Assembly: GCF_010726765.1 (NCBI RefSeq)
Contig: NZ_AP022601.1
Span: 2,356,001-2,420,000, forward strand
Direction: 5' to 3'
Origin: Mycobacterium gallinarum
GTDB lineage: Bacteria; Actinomycetota; Actinomycetes; Mycobacteriales; Mycobacteriaceae
Length of the DNA: 64,000 nt
Shown: positions 29,968-38,817 of the stretch, one piece after another
Numbering within the stretch: position 1 is the stretch's first letter
Layout of the letters: the number at the start of each line of letters is the position of its first letter
Made by a program: the position numbers and the translations under genes
The notes under the pieces: generated by a model
Seen by the model: the letters and a program-made list of their open reading frames with translations, nothing else
Databases searched by the model: none
What the model was told of the DNA's origin: nothing

Positions 29968-30018
29968 GGAGGCTCTCCTCCTTGTGCGGATGGTCGGCGG
30001 TGATGATGACCAGTGCGA

Positions 30019-31383
30019 TCACGGTGGGCCCTGCCCGTTGTGGTCGAGCGGCGCCGGGGCCGCCGGGGGGACCCCCGGCCACAGCGGCACGCCGCCCGGC
30101 CCGTACAGCGGCGCGCCGTACGGTGGCGCCCCGGGGTAGGGAACCGGCCCGATCGCCGGGCCGGGCAGGCACTGACGAATGCTTGGCGGCTCCGGCACGG
30201 CACGCGTCGTCGGGAAGTAGTTCGCCCAGCAGGGATGTCCGACACCGGGGTTGGGCCGAATGTCCAGGCCGGTCCCCCAGCCGGTGTTGGTGATCAGTTG
30301 GCGCACGGGGAAATTCTTGGTCGCGTCCGGTAGCGAGCCGCACCCCGGCGCACCGCCGGGTCCGCCCTTGGCGGCCACTATCGGCAGATTGTTCGGGTAG
30401 GCGTAGGGATCGTTTCCCAGCAACAAGGCGACGTCGAGCTGAAGAGTGCGACCATCGCCGCCCCACGCCGCATAGCCGCCGTTGTCGAGATACCACGTGG
30501 CGCCCTTCAAAAAGCACTCGTACACGGGGCTGTGCTGCAGCAGCAGGTTCGTCGTCGGCTCAAGGGTGTTGACCGCCTCGACGAGATCGTCCTTGCTCGT
30601 GGCAAGCAGGTTCGTGCCTGCCGTCGACAGACCGATGACGTTCAACAACAACCCATCTAGTGCGCTCGCCTGGTCGCTGATCGTCGTGCTGGTGGTACTG
30701 ACAGCGTCCAGGATGGACACGATGTCGTCGGCTGCGGCGTCATAGGTGTCGGCGACGTTCTTGAGCGAGCGCCAGTTCTCTTGCATGGTCTCGGCGCGCG
30801 CGTTCAGTGCCAGCAAGACCTCATTGAGGTCTGTGGTGGCCTGGCCCATCCGTTGGCCCTGTCCACGCACGCCGTCGGCGACTGCGGTCAGCACGGCGTT
30901 CAGCTTCAGCGGGTCGATCATCTTGAGCAGCTCGACGACGTTTTCGAAGACCGTGTTGATCTCTGTGCTGACATTCTTTGAATGCAGCACGGCGCCGGCG
31001 GCCAGCCGCTTGGGGCTCGGATTCGGCGGATAGACCAGCTCGACGAACTTGGTGCCGAATGCGGTTGTGGCACTGATCTGAGCTTCCACGTTGGCCGGGA
31101 TGTAGCGGATCTGGTCAGGGTCGATCTCCAGCTTCAAGCTGGCTCGATCGCCCCCGCCGCCGATCTGGCTGACCCGGCCGACTTGGACACCGCGCATCAT
31201 GACATCTGCGTTGGTTTCCATCACCAATCCGGCTCGCTCCGACGAAAGCGTCACGGGCACATACGATCTGAATGTTTCCCCGAACGATGCCGCCGTTACG
31301 GACAAAAACAGCACAATTGCCGTCAACAAGATCACCGTCCACCACCCGGTGGCGATGCGGTATGTCCCTGCCCTTCGCTTCAT
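30019..31383 (-). CDS. mce3A: Mce family protein A
   Basis: A 454-residue Mce protein, the first of the six. It has an N-terminal membrane helix (TVILLTAIVLFLSVTA), MCE domain with VMMRGVQVGRVSQIGG, then IRYIPANVEAQISATTAFG, and the cholesterol-uptake-like porter domain with four C-terminal cysteines (GCGSLPD, HPCWANYF, IRQCLPG). The tail is Pro/Gly/Tyr-rich. Starts four bases after yrbEB. Together with MceB-F it forms the periplasmic tube fed into the YrbE permease. Confidence 0.88.
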   Translation of the reverse strand: MKRRAGTYRIATGWWTVILLTAIVLFLSVTAASFGETFRSYVPVTLSSERAGLVMETNADVMMRGVQVGRVSQIGGGGDRASLKLEIDPDQIRYIPANVEAQISATTAFGTKFVELVYPPNPSPKRLAAGAVLHSKNVSTEINTVFENVVELLKMIDPLKLNAVLTAVADGVRGQGQRMGQATTDLNEVLLALNARAETMQENWRSLKNVADTYDAAADDIVSILDAVSTTSTTISDQASALDGLLLNVIGLSTAGTNLLATSKDDLVEAVNTLEPTTNLLLQHSPVYECFLKGATWYLDNGGYAAWGGDGRTLQLDVALLLGNDPYAYPNNLPIVAAKGGPGGAPGCGSLPDATKNFPVRQLITNTGWGTGLDIRPNPGVGHPCWANYFPTTRAVPEPPSIRQCLPGPAIGPVPYPGAPPYGAPLYGPGGVPLWPGVPPAAPAPLDHNGQGPP

Positions 31384-31387
31384 GCCA

Positions 31388-32242
31388 CTAACCGGCCAAG
31401 TGGAAATCGCCGGACTGGCCGTAGATGGCCAGCGTCATGATCACGATCAGGACCGATGCGACGACCATCGAGGCACGCACCGCTCGGCCCACGGCCTCAC
31501 CTACGCCTGCGGGCCCACCGCGCGCGGTGTAACCGTAATAGGTACACAGCAGCATGATCATCAACGCGACCGCAGCCACCTCGGCCAACGACCACAAGAC
31601 GTCGGATGGACTCAGATATGTATAGAAGTAGTGGTCGTAGACACCTGACCCCTGGCCGTACACAGCAGTGGTGCCGATACGAGCGGCCCAGAAAGCCGTC
31701 ATCAGCCCGATGCAAAACAACGGGATCGCCACGATCACTCCGGCCACCACCCTGGTGGAGGCCAAGTAGCTCACACTGCGGATACCGATGGCCTCGAGCG
31801 CGTCGATCTCCTCATTGATTCGCATCGCCCCCAGCTGAGCTGTACTGCCGGCGCCGACGGTGGCGGCCAGTGCCACCATCACCGTGCCCGGCTGAATCTC
31901 GCGGGTATTGAAAAACGCGGACGCGAAGCCAGTGAGCGCCTCCACACCCACCGAAGCCAACTGGTTGTATCCCTGCACCGCGACAATCGCACCCGTCGTC
32001 ATCGTCAAGAACGCCACGATGACCACCGTCCCGCCGATCACCGCAAGCGCCCCGCTGCCCAATCCCATCTGTGCGATCACTCGCAACAGCTCGCCGCGGT
32101 AGTTGATGACGGCATCCGGAATACCAGCCAGCGTGGTGGCGTAAAACCTTGTCTGCGAACCAATCTGGTCCCATCCGGCTACCACTGCCTTCCTCGCCCG
32201 CTGTAAGCGGGGATGAAGTCCGCTCGGAACACCCAACGTCAC
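31388..32242 (-). CDS. yrbE3B: YrbE/MlaE family ABC permease B
   Basis: A 284-residue integral membrane permease of the Mce transporter, MlaE fold with five to six hydrophobic segments (ALAVIGGTVVIVAFLTM; VSYLASTRVVAGVIVAIPLFCIGLMTAF; MVVASVLIVIMTLAIY). The coupling-helix region reads GAMRINEEIDALEAIGI, the site that contacts the MceG/Mkl ATPase. The ATPase itself is not encoded in this operon, as usual for mycobacteria. Starts nine bases after yrbEA. Confidence 0.92.
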   Translation of the reverse strand: MTLGVPSGLHPRLQRARKAVVAGWDQIGSQTRFYATTLAGIPDAVINYRGELLRVIAQMGLGSGALAVIGGTVVIVAFLTMTTGAIVAVQGYNQLASVGVEALTGFASAFFNTREIQPGTVMVALAATVGAGSTAQLGAMRINEEIDALEAIGIRSVSYLASTRVVAGVIVAIPLFCIGLMTAFWAARIGTTAVYGQGSGVYDHYFYTYLSPSDVLWSLAEVAAVALMIMLLCTYYGYTARGGPAGVGEAVGRAVRASMVVASVLIVIMTLAIYGQSGDFHLAG

Positions 32243-32251
32243 GGCTCCACC

Positions 32252-33073
32252 TCAGGACACCATGAACGGGACGCCGACAGCGGTGACGATGATATTGATC
32301 AAGAACAACACCAGGAAGGCGAACACCACCGTTTCATTCACCGCCCTGCCCACACCGGCGGAACCACCACCCACCGAAATGCCTTGGTAGCAAGCGATCA
32401 AGCCCGCCATCAATCCGAACAGGGTCGCCTTGACCATCGAGATGATGACATCGGCCATATGGGTCAGCGTGGTCAACCCCGCCACCCACGCGCCCGCCGA
32501 AACGTCCATCAGGTACACCGAGCAAACGAACGCGCCGACCAGGCCCGTCATGATCACCACCGAGCTCAGCGCCAGCGACACGGTCGTGGCCGCCAGTACG
32601 CGCGGAACGACAAGCGCCTGAATCGGGTTGATACCCATGACCCGTAGCGCATCGAGTTCCTCGCGAATCGTCCGCGCACCCAGATCGGCGCACATCGCCG
32701 TGGCACCCGCACCCGCCACCACCAACACCGTCACGATCGGACCGCTCTGGGACACCGTGAAGATCGCGGCACCGGTACCGGAAAAGTCTGCCGCGCCGAT
32801 ATCGGCCAACAAGACGTTGAAAAGGAACCCCGATATCACTGCCCACGGGATTGTCATCAGTACCGCGGGCAGCGTCGAAACCCTTGCCACGAACCAGCAC
32901 TGAGCCAGATACTCACGCCACGCGAACGGTGGCTTGAACATCAACACCAAGGTGTCCATCGACATGGCCAAGAACCCGCCGACCGCACGCACGGGCCTGG
33001 TCGCCGTTTGCGCCGAGATCAGCATGCTGAGCCCAACGGCGCGGTTGCCGGGAGGCGGCGATCCTGCAAACAA
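32252..33073 (-). CDS. yrbE3A: YrbE/MlaE family ABC permease A
   Basis: A 273-residue MlaE-type permease, first gene of the mce operon. The N-terminal amphipathic part ends in FKPPFAWREYLAQCWFVARV, the interfacial helix conserved in YrbEA proteins, and the coupling helix reads GARTIREELDALRVMGINP. The frame opens with TTG at 33073; an ATG at 33025 is a possible later start. Upstream lies the regulatory module at 33405-33511 and the CCCCCTTACGAGG element at 33199, so this is where regulation of lipid import is applied. Confidence 0.9.
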   Translation of the reverse strand: MFAGSPPPGNRAVGLSMLISAQTATRPVRAVGGFLAMSMDTLVLMFKPPFAWREYLAQCWFVARVSTLPAVLMTIPWAVISGFLFNVLLADIGAADFSGTGAAIFTVSQSGPIVTVLVVAGAGATAMCADLGARTIREELDALRVMGINPIQALVVPRVLAATTVSLALSSVVIMTGLVGAFVCSVYLMDVSAGAWVAGLTTLTHMADVIISMVKATLFGLMAGLIACYQGISVGGGSAGVGRAVNETVVFAFLVLFLINIIVTAVGVPFMVS

Positions 33074-33404
33074 CCGGCCGAGGCTTCGACCATCCGTGCC
33101 CTGTGCGTTTGCCGGAAATCGCCATCGATGGAGGGCATAGACGGAACGCTATCGACCCCTACGGTCCGATTGCTGCTTCCAAAAAGAGGTATAAGTCTCC
33201 CCCTTACGAGGCATACGCCGCTGCACGCGACGGTCAGCGCAGTTTGCTGTGATGCCCGCGGCGCCACCGCGGCAACGACTGGCAGCACCCGCGTGACCCG
33301 CATGGGCTCGGCGCCGCGGCGACGAGTGGAGCTGCTCATGTTGGCCATCCCGACAGGTCGAAGTTGTGCGGTGACATCCGAGAGGGTACGCGGCCGATGT
33401 CAGT
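33074..33404. other. Leader/promoter region of the mce operon
   Basis: No gene. Contains CCCCCTTACGAGG at 33199-33211, also found next to the GAF-LuxR gene, and otherwise no clear motif. The distance from the conserved module (ending at 33405) to the yrbEA start is about 330 bases, so the mce transcript probably has a long leader or a second promoter nearer the gene. Confidence 0.45.
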
Positions 33405-33511
33405 TATGTCCATAGTCGATACGCCCAATAGAATGCACAAGATAGACAAAGAACGATGAAGAGTGCGGCTTGTGCTCATGGATGTATCTTGATAGTACTG
33501 TTCTGTACGTC
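33405..33511. promoter_or_regulatory. Conserved bidirectional control module, copy 1 (probable Mce3R operator)
   Basis: Two elements match the module at 42513-42619 when reverse-complemented. The 31-base element at 33481-33511 is built as GATGTA...AGTACT...TACGTC and shares 27 of 31 bases with 42513-42543. The 19-base element at 33405-33423 (minus strand CGTAT, then CTATGGACATA) shares 17 of 19 bases with 42601-42619. The spacing is exactly 57 bases in both copies, and the spacer itself keeps TGAGC-CAAGC and CATCGT. It faces the mce operon on one side and the epoxide hydrolase/mce3R genes on the other. Confidence 0.8.
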
Positions 33512-33570
33512 ACATGCAGACGGTGAGCTTGACGCTGCCGTGCGCGAAGCGATACCCGAGGAGGGGTTGC

Positions 33571-33963
33571 ATGACCGACACCAAAGAGGCGAGCGAGAAG
33601 CTCGTACGCGACTTCCTGGGCTCTTGGGAGGGCCGCGATCTCGAAACCATCTGCGGCGCCTTCGCCGCCGACGCCGTTTACCACAACACGCCCGTGGCGC
33701 CGATCGAGGGCATCGACGGCATCCGAGAGATCTTCCGCGCGTTCCTCGACGCGTTCTCGTACGCCAAGCTCGATATCGTGACCCTGGCGGCCGAGCCGGG
33801 CCTTGTCCTGGCCGAGCGGATCGATTACTTCACCATGAACGACGGCCGCAAGGTCGAGCTGCCCGTCACCGGTGTTTTCGTCGTCAAGAACGGTGAAATC
33901 ACCCGCTTCACCGACTATTTCGACCTCGCCGATTTTGAGCGCCAGAGCGGCTTCAAGCTCTAG
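33571..33963 (+). CDS. Limonene-1,2-epoxide hydrolase-like protein (EphG type)
   Basis: A 130-residue NTF2-fold protein. The active-site set of Rhodococcus limonene-1,2-epoxide hydrolase is conserved: Tyr37 and Asn39 in VYHNTP, Arg83 and Asp85 in ERID, and Asp115 in TDYFDL. M. tuberculosis has one such enzyme, EphG (Rv2740), active on bulky lipid and sterol epoxides, so a similar substrate is plausible. The ATG follows GGAGGGG. It is the first gene of a pair with the Mce3R-type regulator and is divergent from the mce operon; M. tuberculosis has no gene at this place between mce3R and yrbE3A. Confidence 0.88.
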   Translation: MTDTKEASEKLVRDFLGSWEGRDLETICGAFAADAVYHNTPVAPIEGIDGIREIFRAFLDAFSYAKLDIVTLAAEPGLVLAERIDYFTMNDGRKVELPVTGVFVVKNGEITRFTDYFDLADFERQSGFKL

Positions 33964-34087
33964 TTCACCGGTCCCCGACATGGCCAGCGACTCGTCCGCA
34001 GTCCCACCGCATGTCGTCTCCGCCGCAAAGCGCAGGCGTCTGGCAGGATTTGGTGGTTCGAGTGAGCAAGAGGGGAGGCGACGGGCG

Positions 34088-35320
34088 GTGGTGGAGCCTG
34101 CGGTGTCAACCGTCAAGCGCAGGCCGAAGGACCGCAAGCAGCAGATCCTGGAGCAGGCGGTTCGGCTGTTCATCGAACGTGGCTTTCATTCGGTCAAGCT
34201 GGAGGACATCGCCGAGGCGGCGGGTGTCACCGCCCGCGCGGTCTATAGGCACTACGACAACAAGCAGGCCCTGCTCGCCGCCGCTATCCGCACCGGCCAG
34301 GAGCAGTATCAGAGCGCCCGGCAGCTCTCCGAGGGCGAGACAGCCTCGGCGCCGCGGCCGTTGAGCGTCGAACTGCCCGACCTGACGGCGGCCGCCGTCG
34401 CATCGCGGTCTTTGACCGTGCTCTGGCAGCGCGAGGCCCGCTACCTCGACGACGTCGAGCGGTCCGAGGTGCGCCGTCGCATCAACGCCATCGTGGCCGG
34501 GATTCGCGACAGCGTGCGGCTCGAGGTGACCGACCTCAGCCCGCAGCATCTCGAACTGCGCGCCTGGGCGGTGTCCAGCACCATCACCAGCCTGGGTAGA
34601 CACAACCTGAGCCTGCCGGGAGACGAGCTGTCCGAACTGCTGAACCGGGCCAGCATGGCGGCTGCCCGGACGCCTGTCGTCAGCGCGCTGAAACCTCTCG
34701 ACCCAACGCCCGATGACGGGCGCGCATTGTTCTCCCGGCACGAAACCCTGCTGGCCACCGGTGCGCGTCTCTTCCGCGCTCAGGGTTATCCGGCCGTCAG
34801 CACGAGTGAGATCGGCAAGGGCGCCGGCATTGCGGGTCCGGGCTTGTATCGCACGTTCTCGTCCAAGCAGGCCATCCTCGACGCCCTCATCGGGCGTCTG
34901 GATGACTGGTGGAGCCTGGAAACCATTCGCGCGTTGCGCAGCGACAACGACACGGCGGACTGTCTGCGCACGCTGGTCGCCGGGCGGGTCCGCATCAGCC
35001 TCGACGATCCCGACCTGGTGTCGGTGTCGATCACCGAACTTTCCCACGCCTCTGACGAGGTCAGCGAGACATACACACGCAACCAGGTCGACCGCGAAGC
35101 GGTATGGATCGACCTCATCTGCAGACTGGTGCCCGAAACCACGGCCGCGCAGGCACGACTCCTCGTCGCCGCGGCCATCAGCTTCATCGACGACACCGTG
35201 CGCACCTGGCACCTGACCCGGTATTCGGGCGTCGCGGAAGAGATCACCGCGATCGTGTTGTCGATCCTGACCAGCCGCGGTCACCAGAGCGCGGAAATGG
35301 TTCCGCCATCCGCGATCTGA
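34088..35320 (+). CDS. mce3R: Double-TetR transcriptional repressor, Mce3R type
   Basis: A 410-residue regulator with two complete TetR units in one chain. The first helix-turn-helix is near residues 16-62 ([20 protein letters not shown]), the second near 216-263 ([20 protein letters not shown]). This is the known and unusual architecture of Mce3R (Rv1963c), which represses mce3 and the Rv1933c-1935c and Rv1936-1941 operons of M. tuberculosis; counterparts of all three lie beside it here. The GTG at 34088 follows AGGGGAGG; the frame runs open much further upstream through the epoxide hydrolase gene without a good start. Its last 40 bases overlap the end of the convergent SDR gene. Confidence 0.92.
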   Translation: MVEPAVSTVKRRPKDRKQQILEQAVRLFIERGFHSVKLEDIAEAAGVTARAVYRHYDNKQALLAAAIRTGQEQYQSARQLSEGETASAPRPLSVELPDLTAAAVASRSLTVLWQREARYLDDVERSEVRRRINAIVAGIRDSVRLEVTDLSPQHLELRAWAVSSTITSLGRHNLSLPGDELSELLNRASMAAARTPVVSALKPLDPTPDDGRALFSRHETLLATGARLFRAQGYPAVSTSEIGKGAGIAGPGLYRTFSSKQAILDALIGRLDDWWSLETIRALRSDNDTADCLRTLVAGRVRISLDDPDLVSVSITELSHASDEVSETYTRNQVDREAVWIDLICRLVPETTAAQARLLVAAAISFIDDTVRTWHLTRYSGVAEEITAIVLSILTSRGHQSAEMVPPSAI

Positions 35321-36051
35321 GCTGTCCCGTTCACCATCGACGCATCGTCGGACAGCAGGAAGGCGACGACTCCGGCGATCTCTTCCGGGCCGGCCATGCG
35401 GCCCTGCAGCCGGGCGATCATGTTGTCCGCGCCGCCCTCGCCGAGCACCTCGTCGAACGTCGCCATCGCGGTCTGCTGCATCGGCGTGTCGACGAACGCG
35501 GGCAACACTGCATTGGAACGCACGTTGGCCGAACGTAATTCGGCGGCGGTCACGCGGCTGAGATGGATGATCCCCGCCTTGGACATGCCGTACGCCGCCG
35601 ACCCGGCCGCCGCCACCTGACCCGCCAGCGACGACATGTTCACGATCGCTCCGCCACCGCGCTCGATCATCTTCGGTGCGGCGTGTTTGGTGCACAACCA
35701 CGCGCCGCGCAGGTTGATCTTGATGACCCGGTCGAAGTCCTCGACGGTCGTTTCGGTCAGGGGCGCGAAATGAACGATTCCGGCGTTCGCGACGAGTTTG
35801 TCGACTCCGCCGAACTCGGTTGTGCAGGCCTCGACCATCGCGATCACCTGTTCCTCGTCGCTGACGTCGGCCCGGAAACCGACCGCGCCGCTGCCGATTT
35901 TCATCGCCGCGGCGTCGGCGGCGGCGCCGTCGATGTCCGCGCACAGCACGTGACAGCCCTCGTCGGCGAGGCGCGCTGCGATCGCGAGACCGATGCCGGC
36001 GCCTGCGCCGGTGACGATGGCGGCCTTGCCAGCAAGGTCCGGATGCGTCAT
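35281..36051 (-). CDS. Short-chain dehydrogenase/reductase (Rv1941 type)
   Basis: A 256-residue classical [11 protein letters not shown] cofactor motif at the N-terminus, NAG(I) strand (VANAGIVHF), catalytic Ser in NMSSLAG and YxxxK in YGMSK. ATG 36051 follows AAGGAGT. It is the last gene of the mel2-like operon, corresponding to Rv1941, and would oxidise or reduce an alcohol or ketone intermediate. Its 3' end overlaps mce3R, which is read in the opposite direction, by 40 bases; both reading frames are intact there. Confidence 0.92.
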   Translation of the reverse strand: MTHPDLAGKAAIVTGAGAGIGLAIAARLADEGCHVLCADIDGAAADAAAMKIGSGAVGFRADVSDEEQVIAMVEACTTEFGGVDKLVANAGIVHFAPLTETTVEDFDRVIKINLRGAWLCTKHAAPKMIERGGGAIVNMSSLAGQVAAAGSAAYGMSKAGIIHLSRVTAAELRSANVRSNAVLPAFVDTPMQQTAMATFDEVLGEGGADNMIARLQGRMAGPEEIAGVVAFLLSDDASMVNGTAQIADGGTISALW

Positions 36052-36088
36052 GTGACTCCTTGTGAGTGTGTTTGAGCCATAACGATTG

Positions 36089-37177
36089 TCACCCCGCGAC
36101 GGCAAGAACCCGGTGTTGCCCGGCGACCAAACCGTGTTCGCGGATGGCACCGAACATCACGAGGCCGAACCCCGGAGCATCATCGGACAGCCGGACCGAA
36201 TGCACGCCCAGATCGCGCAATATCCATGCCACGATCTGCGAAACCCGCTCCGCACCCAACGCGTCGCGCGTCGACAATCCGCAGGCGCCGACCGGACCCG
36301 GTGGGCGCAGGTACACGATCATGCCGCTGCCCCGAGCAGTCATCGTCGTCACCGCGCGATGGAGGTCGTCGGCGCAGCAACAACCCAACGACCCGAACAC
36401 GTCTCCGGTCAGACATTCGACGTGCACGTGTAACGGCATCGGGCGATCCGAATCGGCGGCGCCGATGATCGCCACGAGATGTTCGCCGCCGCCGTGGGTG
36501 TCACGAAAACCGATGGCGCGCGACGTCACTGCACCCAGGGGCAGCAGGGTTTCGGCTGACCGGACGACCTGCGGTTCGGTGCGCCGCCGGAACTGTGCGA
36601 GATCGGGGATCGAGATCACACCGAGCCCGTGCCTGTCGGCGAACTCGATCGACTCGGCCTCGTCGGCGATCGCCCCGACGCGCTCGCCCGACACGATCTC
36701 GCAGAGGACGCCCGCGGGTCGCCGGCCTCCGAGCCGGGCGAGGTCCACCGCCGCCTCCGCCACCGCCGGTTGTGCCAACACGCCGTCCGCATCGGCCAGG
36801 ACGGGCACGACGTGGCCGGGACGCCGGAAATCCGAGGGTGACGACGCCTGCGCGGCGAGCGCCACGATGGTAGCGGCGCGGTCGGTCGCCGAGATGCCGG
36901 TGCCAACCCCGCCCCAATCGACCGCGACACGCTGCGTGGCGCCGAGGTGGCCGCCGTTGCACACCGGCGGCAAGTCGAGCCGGTCGCACTCGGTGCCCGG
37001 CAAGGCGATTCGGACATAGCCGGAGGTGTGCCTGACGGTGAAGGCGAGCAGTGTGGAGGTCGCGGTCTCGGCGGCGAAGACGAGGTAGCCCTGCGCGGCA
37101 TCGTCTGTCACCACGACAGGACGGCCCGCGCCTACGGCTGCGATCGCGCGCCGCACCCGTACATCTGAGGTTCTCAT
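36089..37177 (-). CDS. ribA1: RibA1-like protein: degenerate DHBP synthase/GTP cyclohydrolase II
   Basis: A 362-residue protein with the two-domain layout of RibBA riboflavin enzymes, corresponding to Rv1940. Both halves have lost key residues. In the DHBP synthase half the DDEDRENEGD loop is replaced by TDDAAQGY and the GHTE segment by PAVAE. In the cyclohydrolase half the zinc cysteines remain (Cys255, Cys266, Cys268), but the Arg and Asp of RCDC are Gly265 and Cys267, and EGRGIGL has become PPGPVGACGL. A canonical riboflavin function is unlikely. Start overlaps the flavin reductase stop (ATGA). Confidence 0.88.
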   Translation of the reverse strand: MRTSDVRVRRAIAAVGAGRPVVVTDDAAQGYLVFAAETATSTLLAFTVRHTSGYVRIALPGTECDRLDLPPVCNGGHLGATQRVAVDWGGVGTGISATDRAATIVALAAQASSPSDFRRPGHVVPVLADADGVLAQPAVAEAAVDLARLGGRRPAGVLCEIVSGERVGAIADEAESIEFADRHGLGVISIPDLAQFRRRTEPQVVRSAETLLPLGAVTSRAIGFRDTHGGGEHLVAIIGAADSDRPMPLHVHVECLTGDVFGSLGCCCADDLHRAVTTMTARGSGMIVYLRPPGPVGACGLSTRDALGAERVSQIVAWILRDLGVHSVRLSDDAPGFGLVMFGAIREHGLVAGQHRVLAVAG

Positions 37178-37692
37178 CCGCGCTCCCCCGCTGTTGCCGC
37201 GACGGCGAGTCGGCGAAACCGGCTGCCGTGAAAAACAAGTGGTGGGGTGTCCGGATCGGCGCTGAGTTCGCAGATCTCCAGTAGCGCGATGGTGTGGTCG
37301 CCCGCAGGGAGCTCGGAGTGCAGGCGGCAGTCCAGCCACGCCGTGGCCCCGTGGACGAACACCGCCCCCTTGGACTGTTCAGTCCAGCGCACCCCCGCGA
37401 ACCGGTCCCCGACCTTTCGTGACAGCGAAAGGCAGGCGTCACTGTGGTGCTCGGCCAGCACACTGACACCAAGCCTCTCGCACTCGCGCAACCTCGGCCA
37501 TGTGGTCGAGGTGTTCTGCACGCAAATCGACACCAGCGGCGGGGCCACCGAAACCGTGGTGAACGAGCTGGCCGCCATGCCGACCGGCTCACCGTCGATG
37601 CTCGCGCAGACGGCGATCACCCCGGACGGGAAACACCCGAAGACGCGACGCAATGTCGAGTCGTCGAGTTGGCGGGAGTGGACTGGATGCAT
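37174..37692 (-). CDS. Flavin reductase domain protein (Rv1939 type)
   Basis: A 172-residue flavin reductase of the HpaC/FMN-binding split-barrel family (FGCFPSGVIAVCASIDGEPVGMAASSFTTVS and PLVSICV are typical). It would supply reduced FMN to the luciferase-like monooxygenase encoded at the start of the operon. ATG 37692 (MHPVHSRQ) gives the same length as Rv1939 (171); the open frame further upstream lies inside ephB. It is the fourth gene of the mel2-like operon. Confidence 0.92.
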   Translation of the reverse strand: MHPVHSRQLDDSTLRRVFGCFPSGVIAVCASIDGEPVGMAASSFTTVSVAPPLVSICVQNTSTTWPRLRECERLGVSVLAEHHSDACLSLSRKVGDRFAGVRWTEQSKGAVFVHGATAWLDCRLHSELPAGDHTIALLEICELSADPDTPPLVFHGSRFRRLAVAATAGERG

Positions 37693-37715
37693 GTCTTTTC
37701 GTCCGTGCCTTGCCG

Positions 37716-38771
37716 TTAGCGCAGCCCGTGCAGGAAGTCGAGCAGCAGCCGGTTGATCTCCTTGGGCTCTTCCTGCTGAATCCAGTGTCCGACCTCGGCC
37801 ACCATGTGGGTGCCGCAGTAGTTCGGCATCATTTCCTCGGCGCGTTCGGTCGCTTCGGCTCCCCATGTGGTGCCGACGTCGTACTGCCCGCCGATGAAGA
37901 CGGCGGGCGGGGTGAGTGGCTTGCCGGCCTGGTCGGCCAGGTCGTGCCAGTCGTTGTCGATGTTGTGATAGAAGCTCAGCGGCCCGCCGAAGCCGGAGCG
38001 CTCGAATTCGCCTGTGTAGAAATCGAGATCCTCATCGGTGAACCAGTCCGGCATCTTCTCCGGATACACGAAGGCGTCCTTGAGGCGCGCCCCCTCGGGC
38101 ATGCACAACGGGCCCGCGCGGATCACGTCGAGCGGATCCATGGCCGCCAGATCGATCCCTTCCGCCTCGGCGGCACGCGTGGCGGCGCTCACGGCATCGC
38201 CCGAGACCGTGTAGGTGAGTCCGAGGAGCCAGGTGCGCAGGTCCTCTTCGATCTCCGCGATGATGCCGTCCTGCGCTGAGAAGTAATCCTGGTACCACAC
38301 CCTGCCCGGTCCGGCGATCTCGAGGTGATAATCGTTCGGGCGTTGCTCTCCGAAAGGGCTGCCCGGCAGGGCAATGACACCACGTCCGGCGAAGGGACAA
38401 CTGAGCCCGGCGACTCCGGCACATCTGTCTGGGTGCAGCCAGGCGAACGTCCACGCGACCGGGGCACCCCAGTCGTGTCCGACCACGATCGCCTGCTTCT
38501 CGCCGTACGCGTCGATCACGCCGAGGATGTCGCCGACGAGTTCTTTGATGCGATAAGCGGACTGCACGCGGAACTTCGACGATTGCCCGTAGCCTCGCTG
38601 ATCGATCGCCACCACGCGGTACCCCGCCGCCGCGAGCGCGGGTATCTGATGGCGCCACGAGTACCACGACTCGGGAAAGCCGTGGACCAGCACCACCAAC
38701 GGACCCTCGCCCTCTTCCACGGCGTGGATCCGGGTGCCACGGCAGTCGAGCATCCGATGAATCTGCGGCAT
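37716..38771 (-). CDS. ephB: Epoxide hydrolase EphB (alpha/beta hydrolase)
   Basis: A 351-residue epoxide hydrolase. The nucleophile is Asp100 in VVGHDWGAP, the charge-relay acid Asp298 in GGQYDVGT, and the base His329 in EVGHWIQ; the oxyanion motif HGFPESW begins at residue 30. These positions are four lower than Asp104, Asp302 and His333 of the M. tuberculosis EphB structure, consistent with orthology (Rv1938). The enzyme opens epoxides to vicinal diols, probably on a lipid product of the monooxygenases of the operon. Confidence 0.95.
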   Translation of the reverse strand: MPQIHRMLDCRGTRIHAVEEGEGPLVVLVHGFPESWYSWRHQIPALAAAGYRVVAIDQRGYGQSSKFRVQSAYRIKELVGDILGVIDAYGEKQAIVVGHDWGAPVAWTFAWLHPDRCAGVAGLSCPFAGRGVIALPGSPFGEQRPNDYHLEIAGPGRVWYQDYFSAQDGIIAEIEEDLRTWLLGLTYTVSGDAVSAATRAAEAEGIDLAAMDPLDVIRAGPLCMPEGARLKDAFVYPEKMPDWFTDEDLDFYTGEFERSGFGGPLSFYHNIDNDWHDLADQAGKPLTPPAVFIGGQYDVGTTWGAEATERAEEMMPNYCGTHMVAEVGHWIQQEEPKEINRLLLDFLHGLR

Positions 38772-38817
38772 GCGAGTCGCCTCTCCTTGTTGTGGTTCAG
38801 TGTGTGGGGGTTGCCGC

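Noticed and set aside
23703..33073. Assignment of the mce block to mce1 or mce4 rather than mce3.
   Set aside because: No mce1-type fadD5 or mce4-type KstR sites and cholesterol ring genes adjoin it, while an Mce3R-type double-TetR gene and Rv1933c-1941 counterparts do; a phylogeny is still needed for certainty.
33514..33570. A longer start for the limonene-epoxide-hydrolase-like gene at 33514.
   Set aside because: The ATG at 33571 has a GGAGGGG site and gives the normal family N-terminus; 33514 lies immediately next to the conserved control module.
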